In this document: piece by piece, positions 9,388 through 20,200 of the stretch
How positions within the stretch are numbered: position 1 is the stretch's first letter
How the letters are laid out: each line of letters starts with the position of its first letter
Source of the DNA: Buttiauxella noackiae ATCC 51607
GTDB taxonomy: Bacteria; Pseudomonadota; Gammaproteobacteria; Enterobacterales; Enterobacteriaceae
Length of the DNA: 64,000 nucleotides
Assembly: GCF_001654865.1 (NCBI RefSeq)
Contig: NZ_LXEO01000015.1
Span: forward strand, 114,504 to 178,503
Direction: 5' to 3'
The notes under the pieces: model-generated
Seen by the model: only the letters and a program-made list of their open reading frames with translations
Databases searched by the model: none
Told to the model about the DNA's origin: nothing
Position numbers and translations under genes: made by a program

Positions 9388-9914
9388 TCCTTTTTGCCGG
9401 GCATCATGCGCAGCAATGTATTGTCTTTCCAAACATAATGGTGGAACAGCGCGGCAAATGCATGAATGCCAATCACGAAGTAGCCGATGTTAGCAATAAG
9501 CTCGTGGTAGCTCTTGATGGTGAATTCCATATCCTCATCGGGTTCAATCGCATGCGGCATCGGAATACCAAATACCGACCAGTCACTGCCTTTAAAGTAC
9601 ACCGTTGTAAAGCCGAGAATCGGTAACACAATAAACATCAGGTAGATTATCGTGTGCACCAAATGGGACATTCCCGTAATAGCGGGATGCGGTTTCGGCG
9701 TAATTGCTGGTGCGCGATATTTAATGCGTACCAGCAAGCGGGCAATCATCAAAAAGAACACGCTGATCCCACATGTCACATGAGTCGCGTTGAAGACAGG
9801 CCGATATGATCGCGGTGCAAAACCTTTCAGTTCCATCGCGCAATATGCTCCCACTATCAATAAAAAAACCAGCCAATGAAGTGTTATCTGTAACGAGGTG
9901 TATTTGCTGCGCAT
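9384..9914 (-). CDS. cybB: Cytochrome b561, superoxide:ubiquinone oxidoreductase type
   Basis: The 176-residue integral membrane protein has four hydrophobic segments and conserved haem-ligand histidines in TLHWLVF, ATHVTCG, SHLVHTI and IGIHAFAALFHHYVWKDNTLLRMMPGKK. It closely follows E. coli CybB, which oxidises superoxide at the membrane and passes electrons to ubiquinone. The start at MRSKYTSLQ (9914) is preferred over one seven codons upstream because it matches the family length. In E. coli cybB lies next to the gapC pseudogene, and here an intact gapC follows on the other strand. Confidence 0.9.
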   Translation of the reverse strand: MRSKYTSLQITLHWLVFLLIVGAYCAMELKGFAPRSYRPVFNATHVTCGISVFFLMIARLLVRIKYRAPAITPKPHPAITGMSHLVHTIIYLMFIVLPILGFTTVYFKGSDWSVFGIPMPHAIEPDEDMEFTIKSYHELIANIGYFVIGIHAFAALFHHYVWKDNTLLRMMPGKKD

Positions 9915-10104
9915 TAGGGTGTCCTGCTTGGTCACTATGATTTTTCCAGGATAGCGGCTAATTCTTAGAAAATCATTAACATCTGGTGAAATTATCTAAC
10001 ATCCCTCCTCACAAAACCTGTTTGCGGCACCTCGGTTTATGGACTATCACTAGAGTTGATTAAGGATTGAGCAACTTCTGATGGTTAAAAGTGGGGTTCA
10101 TATC

Positions 10105-11106
10105 ATGAAAAAAATCGGTATCAATGGCTTTGGTCGCATTGGTCGTCTGGTATTACGCCGTGTTCTTGAAACCAAAAGCGAAGTTGAGATTGTCGCTATC
10201 AACGATCTTACCTCGCCAAAAGTGCTGGCCTACTTGCTTAAGCATGACTCCAGCTATCATAACTTTGACGGAACAGTGGATTACACTGACGATGCGTTAG
10301 TCGTCAACGGTAAGAAAATTGCGGTGTATGCCGAAAAAGAGGCAAAAAATATCCCGTGGGGAAAACTGGGCGTTGAGATCGTTATTGAGTGTACTGGTTT
10401 CTATACTTCGGAAGACAAAGCCAGCGCACATCTGGACGCAGGTGCGAAGAAAGTGCTGATTTCTGCTCCCGCTGGCGATATGAAAACAATCGTCTTCAAC
10501 GTTAACTGCAACACTATTACGCCGGAAGATAAAATCCTCTCTGTTGCCTCCTGTACAACTAACTGTCTCGCGCCAATGGCGAAAGCGTTGCACGACAACT
10601 TTGGTATTAAAGTTGGCACCATGACCACCATCCATGCTTATACCGGTACGCAATCACTGGTGGATGGCCCGCGAGGTAAAGATCTACGTGCCTCTCGTGC
10701 TGCAGCACAAAATATCATTCCGCACACCACTGGTGCGGCGAAAGCTATTGGTCTGGTGATCCCCGAGCTGCAAGGTAAACTCAAGGGTCACGCGCAACGC
10801 GTACCGACGCTTACCGGTTCAGTAACAGAACTGGTGTCGATTCTTGAGAAAAAGGTGACGGTCGAGGAAATTAACGCAGCGCTGAAAAAAGCAACTGAGG
10901 GCAATGAATCGTTTGGCTATACCGATGAGGAGATTGTTTCCTCCGATATAGTCGGCACAAATTTTGGTTCGGTGTTTGATGCGACACAGACGGAAGTGAC
11001 CGAAGTTGGCGATTTGCAATTGGTTAAAACCGTCGCCTGGTACGATAACGAATATGGTTTCGTTACGCAGTTGGTACGGGTATTGGACGCAGTTGCGAAG
11101 GAATAA
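10105..11106 (+). CDS. gapC: Glyceraldehyde-3-phosphate dehydrogenase, intact GapC type
   Basis: The 333-residue protein is a full-length phosphorylating GAPDH. It has the NAD-binding INGFGRIGR at 6-14, [10 protein letters not shown] with catalytic Cys150, activating His177 in TIHAYT, and the C-terminal WYDNEYGF. It converts glyceraldehyde-3-phosphate, NAD+ and phosphate to 1,3-bisphosphoglycerate in the cytosol. In E. coli K-12 the gapC beside cybB is a pseudogene, and the same neighbour identifies this as the intact orthologue rather than housekeeping gapA. The start is set at [10 protein letters not shown], eight codons after an in-frame ATG at 10081 that has no family support. A strong terminator follows. 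Confidence 0.85.
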   Translation: MKKIGINGFGRIGRLVLRRVLETKSEVEIVAINDLTSPKVLAYLLKHDSSYHNFDGTVDYTDDALVVNGKKIAVYAEKEAKNIPWGKLGVEIVIECTGFYTSEDKASAHLDAGAKKVLISAPAGDMKTIVFNVNCNTITPEDKILSVASCTTNCLAPMAKALHDNFGIKVGTMTTIHAYTGTQSLVDGPRGKDLRASRAAAQNIIPHTTGAAKAIGLVIPELQGKLKGHAQRVPTLTGSVTELVSILEKKVTVEEINAALKKATEGNESFGYTDEEIVSSDIVGTNFGSVFDATQTEVTEVGDLQLVKTVAWYDNEYGFVTQLVRVLDAVAKE

Positions 11107-11112
11107 CAGATC

Positions 11113-11144
11113 CCTCTCCCTGCTGATTCGCAGGGAGAGGTTTT
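11113..11144 (+). terminator. Intrinsic terminator of gapC
   Basis: CCTCTCCCTGC at 11113-11123 pairs perfectly with GCAGGGAGAGG at 11130-11140, loop TGATTC, followed by TTTT. It lies between convergent gapC and dbpA. Confidence 0.85.
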
Positions 11145-11149
11145 AAGAC

Positions 11150-12523
11150 TTACTTCAGCAAACGCACTTTAACTGATTTGCCTTTGATCTTGCCCTGTTG
11201 CAACTGTTTCCACGCATGGCGTGCAACAGACTCGCGAACAGCAACATAAACATGCATTGGGTGCACATCGATTTTACCGATATCCGCGCCATCGAGCCCC
11301 ATGTCACCCGTCAATGCACCAAGAATATCGCCCGGGCGCATTTTCGCTTTCTTGCCACCATCAATACACAACGTTGCCATTGCCGCTTCAAGTGGTTTGA
11401 TGCTGCCACCGGTTGGTGCAGGCTGCCAGCTCAGGGACAAGTTCAGCATGTCGGCCAACACGCTGGCACGCTGTGCTTCTTCCGGTGCACACAGGCTAAT
11501 AGCAAGGCCACTTTCTCCCGCACGCGCGGTACGGCCAATGCGGTGAACGTGAACTTCCGGGTCCCAGGACAGTTCGTAGTTGATGACCATTTCCAGCGCT
11601 TTGATATCCAGGCCGCGAGCCGCAACATCGGTTGCCACTAACACTCGGCTACTGCCGTTTGCAAAACGCACCAGCGTTTGATCGCGGTCACGCTGTTCCA
11701 TGTCGCCGTGAAGCGCCAGTACGCTTTGATTGCTTTCACTCAGCGCATCACAAACAGCCTGGCAATCTTTCTTGGTATTACAGAAAACCACGCAAGAAGC
11801 TGGTTCATGCTTGCTAAGCAGTTTTTGCAGCAGGCTGATTTTGCCACTACGTGAGATTTCGTAGAACTGCTGTTCAACAGACGGCAGCTCGTCTACTGAA
11901 TCAATTTCAATTGTTTCAGGTGAACGTTGAACTCGGGAGCTGATGGTTGCAATCGCGGTAGGCCAGGTCGCGGAGAACAATAACGTTTGACGATCCTGCG
12001 GTGCATGGCTGATGACTTCATCAATTGCATCTGCAAAGCCCATATCCAGCATACGGTCAGCTTCGTCCAGCACCAGGGTTTGCAGAGCGTTTAAATTAAC
12101 GGTCTCTTTTTTCAGGTGATCCAACAAACGGCCTGGTGTTGCGACAATGACATGCGGCGCATGTTGCAATGAATCACGCTGGGCACCAAATGGCTGGCCG
12201 CCACATAGCGTCAACACCTTGATATTTGGCATATAGCGCGCAAGGCGACGTAATTCTTTAGCCACCTGATCGGCCAGTTCACGCGTTGGGCATAGCACCA
12301 GCGACTGCGTAATAAATTGGCTCGCATCAATATGTTGCAACAAACCCAGGCCAAAGGCCGCAGTTTTACCGCTGCCGGTTTTCGCCTGAGCACGGACATC
12401 TTTCCCAGCCAGTATCGCGGGTAATGCAGCCGCCTGAACAGGCGTCATGGTGTGGTAACCAAGTTCGGTGAGATTGGCGAGTTGTTCTGCTGGCAGAACG
12501 TTTAGGGTAGAAAAAGATGTCAC
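11150..12523 (-). CDS. dbpA: DbpA, DEAD-box RNA helicase specific for 23S rRNA
   Basis: The 457-residue protein matches the E. coli length. Helicase motifs are clear: Q-motif region TPVQAAALP, Walker A KTGSGKT, DEAD in VLDEADRMLDMGF, SAT, ATDVAARGLDI and HRIGRTARAG. The C-terminal ~75 residues (PGDILGALTGD, then KIDVHPMHVYVAV) are the RNA-binding domain that targets DbpA to hairpin 92 of 23S rRNA during 50S assembly. It is transcribed alone on the minus strand and convergent with gapC. Confidence 0.95.
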   Translation of the reverse strand: MTSFSTLNVLPAEQLANLTELGYHTMTPVQAAALPAILAGKDVRAQAKTGSGKTAAFGLGLLQHIDASQFITQSLVLCPTRELADQVAKELRRLARYMPNIKVLTLCGGQPFGAQRDSLQHAPHVIVATPGRLLDHLKKETVNLNALQTLVLDEADRMLDMGFADAIDEVISHAPQDRQTLLFSATWPTAIATISSRVQRSPETIEIDSVDELPSVEQQFYEISRSGKISLLQKLLSKHEPASCVVFCNTKKDCQAVCDALSESNQSVLALHGDMEQRDRDQTLVRFANGSSRVLVATDVAARGLDIKALEMVINYELSWDPEVHVHRIGRTARAGESGLAISLCAPEEAQRASVLADMLNLSLSWQPAPTGGSIKPLEAAMATLCIDGGKKAKMRPGDILGALTGDMGLDGADIGKIDVHPMHVYVAVRESVARHAWKQLQQGKIKGKSVKVRLLK

Positions 12524-12794
12524 AGTTATACTCTCAATTAATGGGCTGTCAGACAGCGTCTGGCGCGCATCTTAGCAGATTTGAGGGGGCAACGCGGCAG
12601 TTTCAGGCAAAATAGCGCTGGAGTTTTCAATCATAAAGCCGCCATGGATAAACGTCTGTCCCTACTGTTTGTTCGGAACATAAACAAAAACCAAACGATA
12701 GCCGAGATAATTCTTACGCATTGCTAGTCGGATTTAATAACCACATATACAATGCGAAGCTGTTTATGGTTACCACAATTAAAATAAGGTATTT

Positions 12795-13085
12795 ATGAAA
12801 AAGTTAATGATAGCGGTTGTTGCTTCTGTAATTTTATCTGGCTGCGCCCAGCAGACATTTACCATTAACAAAGATATTGCTGAAAAACCACAGCAAACCA
12901 CGACACACCATTTCTTCGTTAGCGGAATTGGTCAAACAAAAACTGTTGATGCTGCAGCTGTATGTGGTGGTGCTGATAAAGTTGTTCGCACTGAAGTGCA
13001 GCAGACATTTGCTGACGGTTTCCTGGGCTTTATCACTCTGGGAATTTATACCCCTCGCGATGCTCGCGTATATTGCTCTAAATAA
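12795..13085 (+). CDS. bor: Bor/Iss-family outer-membrane lipoprotein
   Basis: The 96-residue protein has a lipoprotein signal with lipobox LSGC (Cys17). It also has the family signature HHFFVSGIGQTKTVDAAAVCGGADKVV and GFITLGIYTPRDARVYC, very close to phage lambda Bor. Bor proteins are lysogenic-conversion lipoproteins of the outer membrane linked to serum resistance, and chromosomal copies occur in defunct prophages. No other phage genes adjoin it here, so it may be an orphan remnant of an old prophage or a domesticated gene. A terminator follows at 13093-13113. E. coli borD is reported to respond to PhoPQ, but I do not see a convincing PhoP box here. Confidence 0.85.
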   Translation: MKKLMIAVVASVILSGCAQQTFTINKDIAEKPQQTTTHHFFVSGIGQTKTVDAAAVCGGADKVVRTEVQQTFADGFLGFITLGIYTPRDARVYCSK

Positions 13086-13092
13086 ATACCCT

Positions 13093-13113
13093 TGCCGGTG
13101 TTATGCACCGGCA
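13093..13113 (+). terminator. Terminator of the bor-like gene
   Basis: TGCCGGTG at 13093-13100 pairs with CACCGGCA at 13106-13113 around a five-base loop. A weak T-rich tract (TTAAACGTTTTTG) follows. It begins 8 bases after the stop codon. Confidence 0.7.
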
Positions 13114-13206
13114 TTAAACGTTTTTGATTTGATTAACATAAAATAATAACATGCCGAAATGATACCGTCTGGCAATAGTATAAAATGAATAAGAAGATGA
13201 TTTTCA

Positions 13207-13347
13207 ATGACATGGGGATTTAAAGTAGCAACAGCAGTTCTTGTTGTTGTCGTAATGGTTTGGCTGATGCTAATTATCAACACCTTCGATAAATATGCAC
13301 ATTTTCATTATTTGATCGATCAAATTGAAGGAACCTACTTGAGGTGA
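13207..13347 (+). CDS. Possible small single-span membrane protein (46 aa)
   Basis: The ORF runs from ATG 13207 to TGA 13345-13347. The product has a short N-terminus (MTWGFK), one strongly hydrophobic helix (VLVVVVMVWLMLII) and a polar C-terminal tail ending GTYLR, the typical form of small enterobacterial inner-membrane proteins. A weak AAGAAG lies 10 bases upstream. I do not recognise the family. The hydrophobic run fits a real gene better than chance, but there is no neighbour or strong ribosome site to confirm it. Confidence 0.4.
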   Translation: MTWGFKVATAVLVVVVMVWLMLIINTFDKYAHFHYLIDQIEGTYLR

Positions 13348-13443
13348 CTTACGCTAAATCACCTCAATTTATAAATTTGCGCTGATTCTAAAGCCCCACC
13401 ACCGGCACATTACAACCTCGAAAATTATTAAGATATCAATAAA

Positions 13444-13806
13444 TTAGCTTGTGTGAGTATTGATATTGAGATAGACCATCAACTCAGCTTTTGCGCTCTG
13501 TTTAGCGGCAGTGTCTTCAGCAACAATATAAAATGATCTGGATGCACCTTCTGGCGCTTTCTCAGCAGGATATACAGTGTAATTTAAATCCTTCTGACCA
13601 GATTCTATCTTGCATTTCATAGCCCATGCATTTACTTCCTTTTCATCACTCTGACAGGTAGTCGGCCCGAAGGAATAGCTGAGATAAGAAGCAACCCGCG
13701 CTTCTGCATCTCTTACATAGGATGGAGCACTGTTGAGCGAATAAACTGCGCAAAGCACAAGTGCAAGTGATGCTGCAGCCAAAGAAATAAGATGTATTTT
13801 TTTCAT
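13444..13806 (-). CDS. Membrane-anchored or periplasmic protein of unknown function
   Basis: This 120-residue protein has an N-terminal hydrophobic segment (IHLISLAAASLALVLCAVYSL) that is either an uncleaved signal anchor or a signal peptide. The periplasmic domain has two cysteines, C51 (TTCQSD) and C65 (MKCKIES), spaced for a possible disulfide. After these come beta-rich segments (LNYTVYPAEKAP, SRSFYIVAED). I do not recognise the family and there is no operon partner. Normal start context and composition support a real gene. Confidence 0.6.
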   Translation of the reverse strand: MKKIHLISLAAASLALVLCAVYSLNSAPSYVRDAEARVASYLSYSFGPTTCQSDEKEVNAWAMKCKIESGQKDLNYTVYPAEKAPEGASRSFYIVAEDTAAKQSAKAELMVYLNINTHTS

Positions 13807-14291
13807 GATCCCAGAGATGTTTTAAGTGAGAGGGGGTCGAAGTATATAGGAATCCACTTATTGATTACACATTTTGAAATGGTTTTTTTATATTTGTATT
13901 AAACGGTATTTATTCACACCAATTATAACTCTGAGTGAATATTCTATTTGATACTAGTTTGCAGTGTTTATATTTTAATATATTGTTAATTCTATGATCA
14001 TATCTGTTGCATATGACGACAAAAAGTTAGCAGGTAATTAGTTTCTTAGTCCTACGGAATATACCCATATATTATTTATGCCTTTCTGGTTCTTTGACTA
14101 TTATTTCGCAAACATAGAGTCATCAAGGCTTGTAACCTCCGGCCATGTAGCTGATGAGGACGACTACCTGAGTTGCATGACCTTACTTCACATATTCCGC
14201 GTCAAAAGCGCGATGGTATGTGAAGAGTTCAGGCGGTATCCTCGGTAGTCTTTAGTTCATACTACGCTTTTAGGCTTGTCATCTTTTACAG
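13807..14291. other. Long AT-rich intergenic region with a structured element at its right end
   Basis: The left two thirds (13807-14120) is AT-rich with no ORF of note. The right end (14127-14279) is G+C-richer and holds nested inverted repeats described separately. The region lies between the 3' end of the glucan synthase gene and the 5' end of the gene at 13806, so it probably contains that gene's promoter. Confidence 0.5.
14157..14250. repeat. Nested inverted repeats, possible structured RNA or terminator
   Basis: GACTACC (14162-14168) pairs with GGTAGTC (14244-14250), CCTGA (14167-14171) with TCAGG (14229-14233), and CTTCACATA (14186-14194) with TATGTGAAG (14217-14225). Together they allow a long branched hairpin. 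An 8-bp direct repeat AGGCTTGT occurs at 14127-14134 and 14272-14279, on either side of the element. It could be the 3' end of the glucan synthase mRNA, a small RNA or a small mobile repeat. I cannot tell which. Confidence 0.45.
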
Positions 14292-17200
14292 TCATTCATT
14301 GCCTGGTATCCCTAAGTTAATATCTACAACGTGCCTCTGCCCATCATCTATCAATGGGATGGTATTTCCTGGCTGCGATACGCCATCCAGTATGAGCTGA
14401 TACTCTCCCTCCCCTCGCTGCACATTTATCTGATAATCACTCGAACCATGTCGATAAACCAGGCTCACATAAGGCCAGTCGCGCGGCAGTAATGGATGAA
14501 CAGTGATTGAGTCACCCTGGCGTTGAATACCCAGCAAGGTTTCGATGATTAACCGATATGCCCAACCGGCCGAACCGGTATACCAACTCCAGCCGCCGCG
14601 CCCGGTGTGCGGCGCAACGCTATAAATATCTGCCGTCATCACATACGGTTCGACTTTATAACGTTCAATGGCATCTGTAGTGAGTCCGTGATTAATCGGG
14701 TTAATCAGAGACCATAGCTGCCAGGCCCGTTCGATATTGCCGCTGCGGGCAAACGCCATCACCGCCCAGATAGCCCCATGAGTATATTGCCCACCGTTTT
14801 CGCGCACGCCTGGCAAGTAACCCTGAATGTAGCCAGGGTTTGGCCCGTTCCCGTTAAATGGCGGGGTAAGAAGTTTTATCAGGCCGGCCTCGTTATCCAC
14901 CAGACGTGAGTCCAGCGCCTGCATCGCTTGCGCACACCGCTCCGCGCTTCCCGCCCCGGATAACACCGCCCAACTTTGGGCAATGGCATCTATCTGGCAC
15001 TCTTTGGCACTCTGCGAGCCCAGAGCTTCTCCACTATCAAAATAGCCCCGGCGATACCATGCCCCATCCCAGGCAGCCGTCTCAAGATTGATTTGCAGTT
15101 TTGCGGCTTCTTGGTGGCAAAGCGCGGCAATTTCCCCATCGTGGTTTTGTTCCGCGAGTTGCGCAAACTGCGGCAAAACATCATAGAGGAAGAACCCAAG
15201 CCAGACGCTCTCGCCCTTGCCTTCCAGCCCGACGAGGTTCATACCATCGTTCCAGTCACCCGCGCCCATCAACGGCAAGCCATGTTGACCAAATCGCAAG
15301 CCGTGGCGAATGGCTTTTACCCCGTGCTGCCAGAGCGTCTCCTCCAGCGCGCTGATAACGGGTTGTTCATAGGCTGACTCTTCGCCAGGCTGTAATTCAC
15401 GCCCTTCAAGGTACGGCAAGCGATGTTCAAGCAAACCAATGTCACCGGTGGTTTTAACGTAGTGGCAAATAGACAGCGGCAACCAAAGGTAATCATCAGA
15501 ACAACGGGTGCGAACCCCATTTCCTAATGGTGGATGCCACCAGTGCTGCACATCGCCCTCAACAAACTGACGTGATGCACACAGCAGGATTTGCTCGCGC
15601 AGCCGTTCCGGAGCGGCATGACTCAGAGCCAATGTGTCTTGCAACTGGTCGCGGAAACCAAAAGCACCACCAGACTGGTAGTAACCGCTGCGAGCCATCA
15701 GGCGGCAAGCTATGGTCTGGTATAGCAGCCAGCCATTGGAAAGCAGGTTGACGGCAGAGTCCGGGGTGGTAACGACGATTTGATCGAGCATCCGGTGCCA
15801 GTAACGGTGAACATTCGCCAGTTCGCTACGTGCCGCGTCTTCACTCAGATACTGATTAATCATTAGCTCCGCGTCATGCGGGCTTTGCCCGATACCCAGC
15901 ACAAAAATAAAGGTTCGCTGATCGCCATCAATCATCGTGGTGGCAGACTGAATCGCACCACACGGGTCCAGACCCGCGCCCGTTTTATCAGACAATGTGC
16001 GCAACTTCATGGCCGCTGGATTTCGCTGCGAACCATTGCGTCCAAGGAATTCCCGGCGGTCGCCGGTTATTGAACAATGCACTCCTGACACCGCGAAAAA
16101 TGCCGTTCTCTCCGAACCATTGCTGTTGTAGAAGTTATTTGCCAATACGCCGCAGCCGCGCCCGGTTGTCGACGCGCGAGTCACAACATGCATGGCCGAT
16201 TTGCTACGAGATTCAGCCAGTGTCCACTCCACATAACCTGTCACGGAGATTTTACGTGTACGCCCAGACGTATTGCTAAGTGTCAGAATGGCAATTTTTA
16301 CTGGTGCATGTTCTGCCACCAGTATCGTCAACTCCGTGTCGATACCCATTTCACGGTGCGCAAAAACGCTGTAGCCAAATCCGTGGCGGGAAAGATAGTG
16401 GCCGTTGCCACGCACCGGTAAGGTGGTCGGTGACCAGACCGCACCGCTTTCTTCATCACGCAAATAATACGCTTCACCAGATCGATCGCTAATGGGGTCG
16501 TTTTCCCACGGAGTAAGGCGGTATTCATGTGCATTTTCATACCAGGTATACGCCTGGCCTGCTTCAGAAATGACGGAGCCAAAACTGGCGTTCGCCAACA
16601 CGTTGGCCCATGGTGCAGGTGTCTGGTCATTTTCATCTAACGTAATCTGGTATTCGCGACCATCTTGCGAGAATCCGCCGCGGCCATTGAATAATACCAG
16701 CGCGCGGGTATCTGGCTGCCATGGATCGTGTTGATTGGTCGGGATTCCCGTTCGAGGAATAAAGGCCAGTTGTGTAGGATTTGTCGCCTGCAGACGCTGG
16801 TCAAGTTGTTCTTTCAGGCCACCGAACCGATCGTCGAGCACAATTTGCGCCACACTCAGGAGTAAAAGTCGGTCTTCCGCCGACATATGTTCACCGTTGC
16901 GCACAAAAATACCGCCAGGTTTATCTATCTGGCTGGCTTCAGACCCGGCCATAATCAATTCTATTATTTGGTTTTGTAGCTCTTGCTGATAGCCGCCAGG
17001 ATTATCGTTAAGAATAACCAGATCTACGGACAGCCCTTTTAACCGCCAGTAATGGTGGGCCTGAATCATCGTGGTGATAAGCAGAATACTTTCATCGCTG
17101 GTGACATTAAGAATCACAATCGGCAAGTCGCCTGAAATAGACCAACCCCATAATCCTGACTGCCCGCGACGGTTACGGCACAGTATTTTGGCGTCCGCAC

Positions 17201-20200
17201 GAAGTTCGGGGCCAGGGAACAGCACTGCGCTTGCAAGGCGGTTAAAGAGCGTTGCATCGTCTTCGTTGGCATTTATCTGGCGCAACACTATCTGACTATG
17301 TGACCACGCCAGTTCAAATACGCGATCGGCTATCGGGTGGTCGTGGTATTTCTCAATCAGCGCCTGGCTGTGCTGGCGGCTTTCCGTTACGCCATAAATG
17401 ATATCGACCGTCACCGGTAAACCAGGTTGTAAAACAATGGACTGGCGGATGGCAAGAATCGGGTCCAGCACTGGCCCAACGCTGTTACTTAGTGAACCGC
17501 TTTGTATGGTTGCAAGCGCATTGGAAGGGGTTCTTCCCCGACCGAGGAATTTAGCGCGGTCGGTTTCAAACGAGGTATCGTTCTGAGTCTGGCCGTGTAC
17601 CACCATGGTATGGAACATCCACGGACAAGCTTCATCAGGTGCACGAGGCCTGCGGTGACAGAGAATGGCGTGCTGATCGTGTAGCAGCTCGGTCTGAATA
17701 AACAAGTTACTGAATGCCGGGTGAGCCAGGTCGCTCTCTTTCGGCGCCAGCACCACTTCTGCGTAAGTTGTCAGTTCAATGGTACGCGGCAGCCGCCCAC
17801 GATGCAGCAGCGTGACGCGTCGCAGTTCAATATCATCTTCGGGTGAAACAACAATCTGCGTTTTAACGCTAACTGTTCCCGCCAGCAATTTATACTCAGC
17901 CCCAGCGTCGGTAAATATCACGTCGTACTGGCTGACCGGCTCACCAAGCGGCTGCCAGGTATTGCTCCACACTTCATTCATGACAGGGTCACTGATATAG
18001 CAAAACGCGCCCCAGTTATCGCAGGTTGCATCGCTGCGCCAGCGGGTTAACGCCAGATCTTTCCAGCGACTGTATCCGCCACCAGACTGGCTGACCATCA
18101 GGTGGTAATCAGCGTTCGACAGCAACTGAACTTCGGGAATCAGGCTATCAACATCGGTAAACTCGCGAGTTTCATACTGAACTGGTTGCAGAACCCCTTC
18201 GTGAGATTCGAAATGGCGGCGCGGGCTATACAACTCAACGGCATCAGGAACCCTTTCTTGCAATAACAGACGAGCTGACTGGAATGATGGGCTGGACATA
18301 AATCTGTCGACCATGGGCGCTCCCAACAAGACGTGGGACAGTGCCTGAAACGCCATGCCCTGGTGGTGCGCCATCCACGAACGAACCACCGCGTACATTT
18401 GGCCACTGGCGAGACGCGAAGGCGTATAGTCCAGCGCTTCGTAGAAACCATATTCCCCACGAGCACCGTTTTTCTCGAGATTCAGCAGGTTTTCGCAGGC
18501 TTTATGCGGCGAGACCGTCAATGCCATCATGGTGGCATACGGTGCGATGACCATGTCATCCGCAAGCCCCCGTCGCAAACCAAGGCCCGGCACACCAAAA
18601 GCGTGGTACTGGTAATTTTGCAATGCGTCAAAGGAGTAGTAACCCGACTCTGAAATCCCCCACGGCACGCCCCGCTCTTTGCCCCAGTCAATCTGGCGTT
18701 TTACCGCTGATTGGCTCATCTCCTCCAGTAAACTTCCCGGATAGGTCGGCATCACCAGGTTCGGCATTAAATATTCAAACATTGAGCCACTCCACGACAT
18801 TAATGCCGTTTCGTTATCAATGGTGGTAAAGAGTCGCCCTAACGCAAACCAGCTTTTCAGCGGTAACTGGTTAGTGGCAATCGCCAGGAAACTGGTAAGA
18901 CGAATTTCTGAAGGCAACAGATCGTAATGGCTATTATCGAGCTTATTGTTATCGCAGTTGTAACCGACGCTGAGCAGGCTGGTGACCTCGTTATACAGAA
19001 AGGCAAAGTCCATTCGTGCGTGCTCATTCAGACGCTGTTCCAGCTCAGTAATAATATCCAGGCGTGTGCGAGCCTGGCGTATCGCTGATTCAGTGGGTGT
19101 GCCTTCGCCGGTATGTTTTGCCTGTGCCAGCCAGGAAAGTGTTGGCAACGACTCACCCTGCCAGTTTGCGGGAAGCCAACTCAGAAAATGAGTCCATTCG
19201 TGGCAGATAAGTACTAATTGACGCTGGAGATGATCCACCCAACGGCGGATGCGCCCCTCTTCATGATTGCAAAGTGCGTGCAGACGATTGCTTTGCGCAC
19301 GCATGTTTTTCAATTCAGGAAAGAGTAACGCCGGATGAAGTGTAGTGGCGTTTTTACAGTGATTACTGAGCTGGCGCAGCGATGTCGGTGCATGCTGCCC
19401 CCAGGCTTTCTCGAGTATTTGTAATGTGTCATCGAGGCCCATTAGCAATTGTTTAGTGTTCAGGATTGGGCGGTTACGCAGCCCCGTTAGCCCTGCGCTG
19501 AGGGTGAGCAAATGTCCGGCCATATTGCCGCTATCAACACTTGAGATATAACGAGGGTTAAGCGGTGCCAGGGTGCGCGTGTCGTACCAGTTATATAAAT
19601 GACCGCGGTAATGCTCCATTTTATCCAGCGTGTCGAGCGTCAACGTGATGCGTTGCAGCATTTCACCCTGCGGAATATAGCCAAAATCCCACGCCGTCAG
19701 GTTGGCCATTAGCGACAAACCAATATTTGTTGGCGAGGTGCGGTGTGCAATCACCGGCTGGGGAATTTCCTGGTAATTATCCGGCGGGAGCCAGTTTTCT
19801 TTCTCATTGGCGAACGTTTCGAAAAAGGCCCAAATCTCGCGGCTACTTTGGCGCAACAGGCGTTTATTTTCAGCATTAAACGTAACGGCAGGCCGGGCGG
19901 GCTCACGACTCAGCCAGCTTAATAACAATGGAGCGAGACACCACAACACGCCGATTGGTAGCGCAACAAACAGCATCATCGGGGCCAGGGTTGCCGCGAG
20001 CAGAATCAGTGCCAAACCGGCAACAACATTGAGCCACATTGCGCGATAAAAGCGCATCGGCGAAGCCTTTGCACTCTCAGTACTCTGATCGAAACTGGCC
20101 CACTGGTTGAGATTGCGATGGCTAATACCCAGGCGCCATAACGTCACCACTATGGAATAAAGCGAATAACCGGCCTCATGGGGCATGGTGATAAACCCAA

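Noticed and set aside
14152..14159. CTGATGAG resembling a hammerhead ribozyme core
   Set aside because: The following GAAA box and stem II/III geometry are missing, so the match is too short to mean anything.
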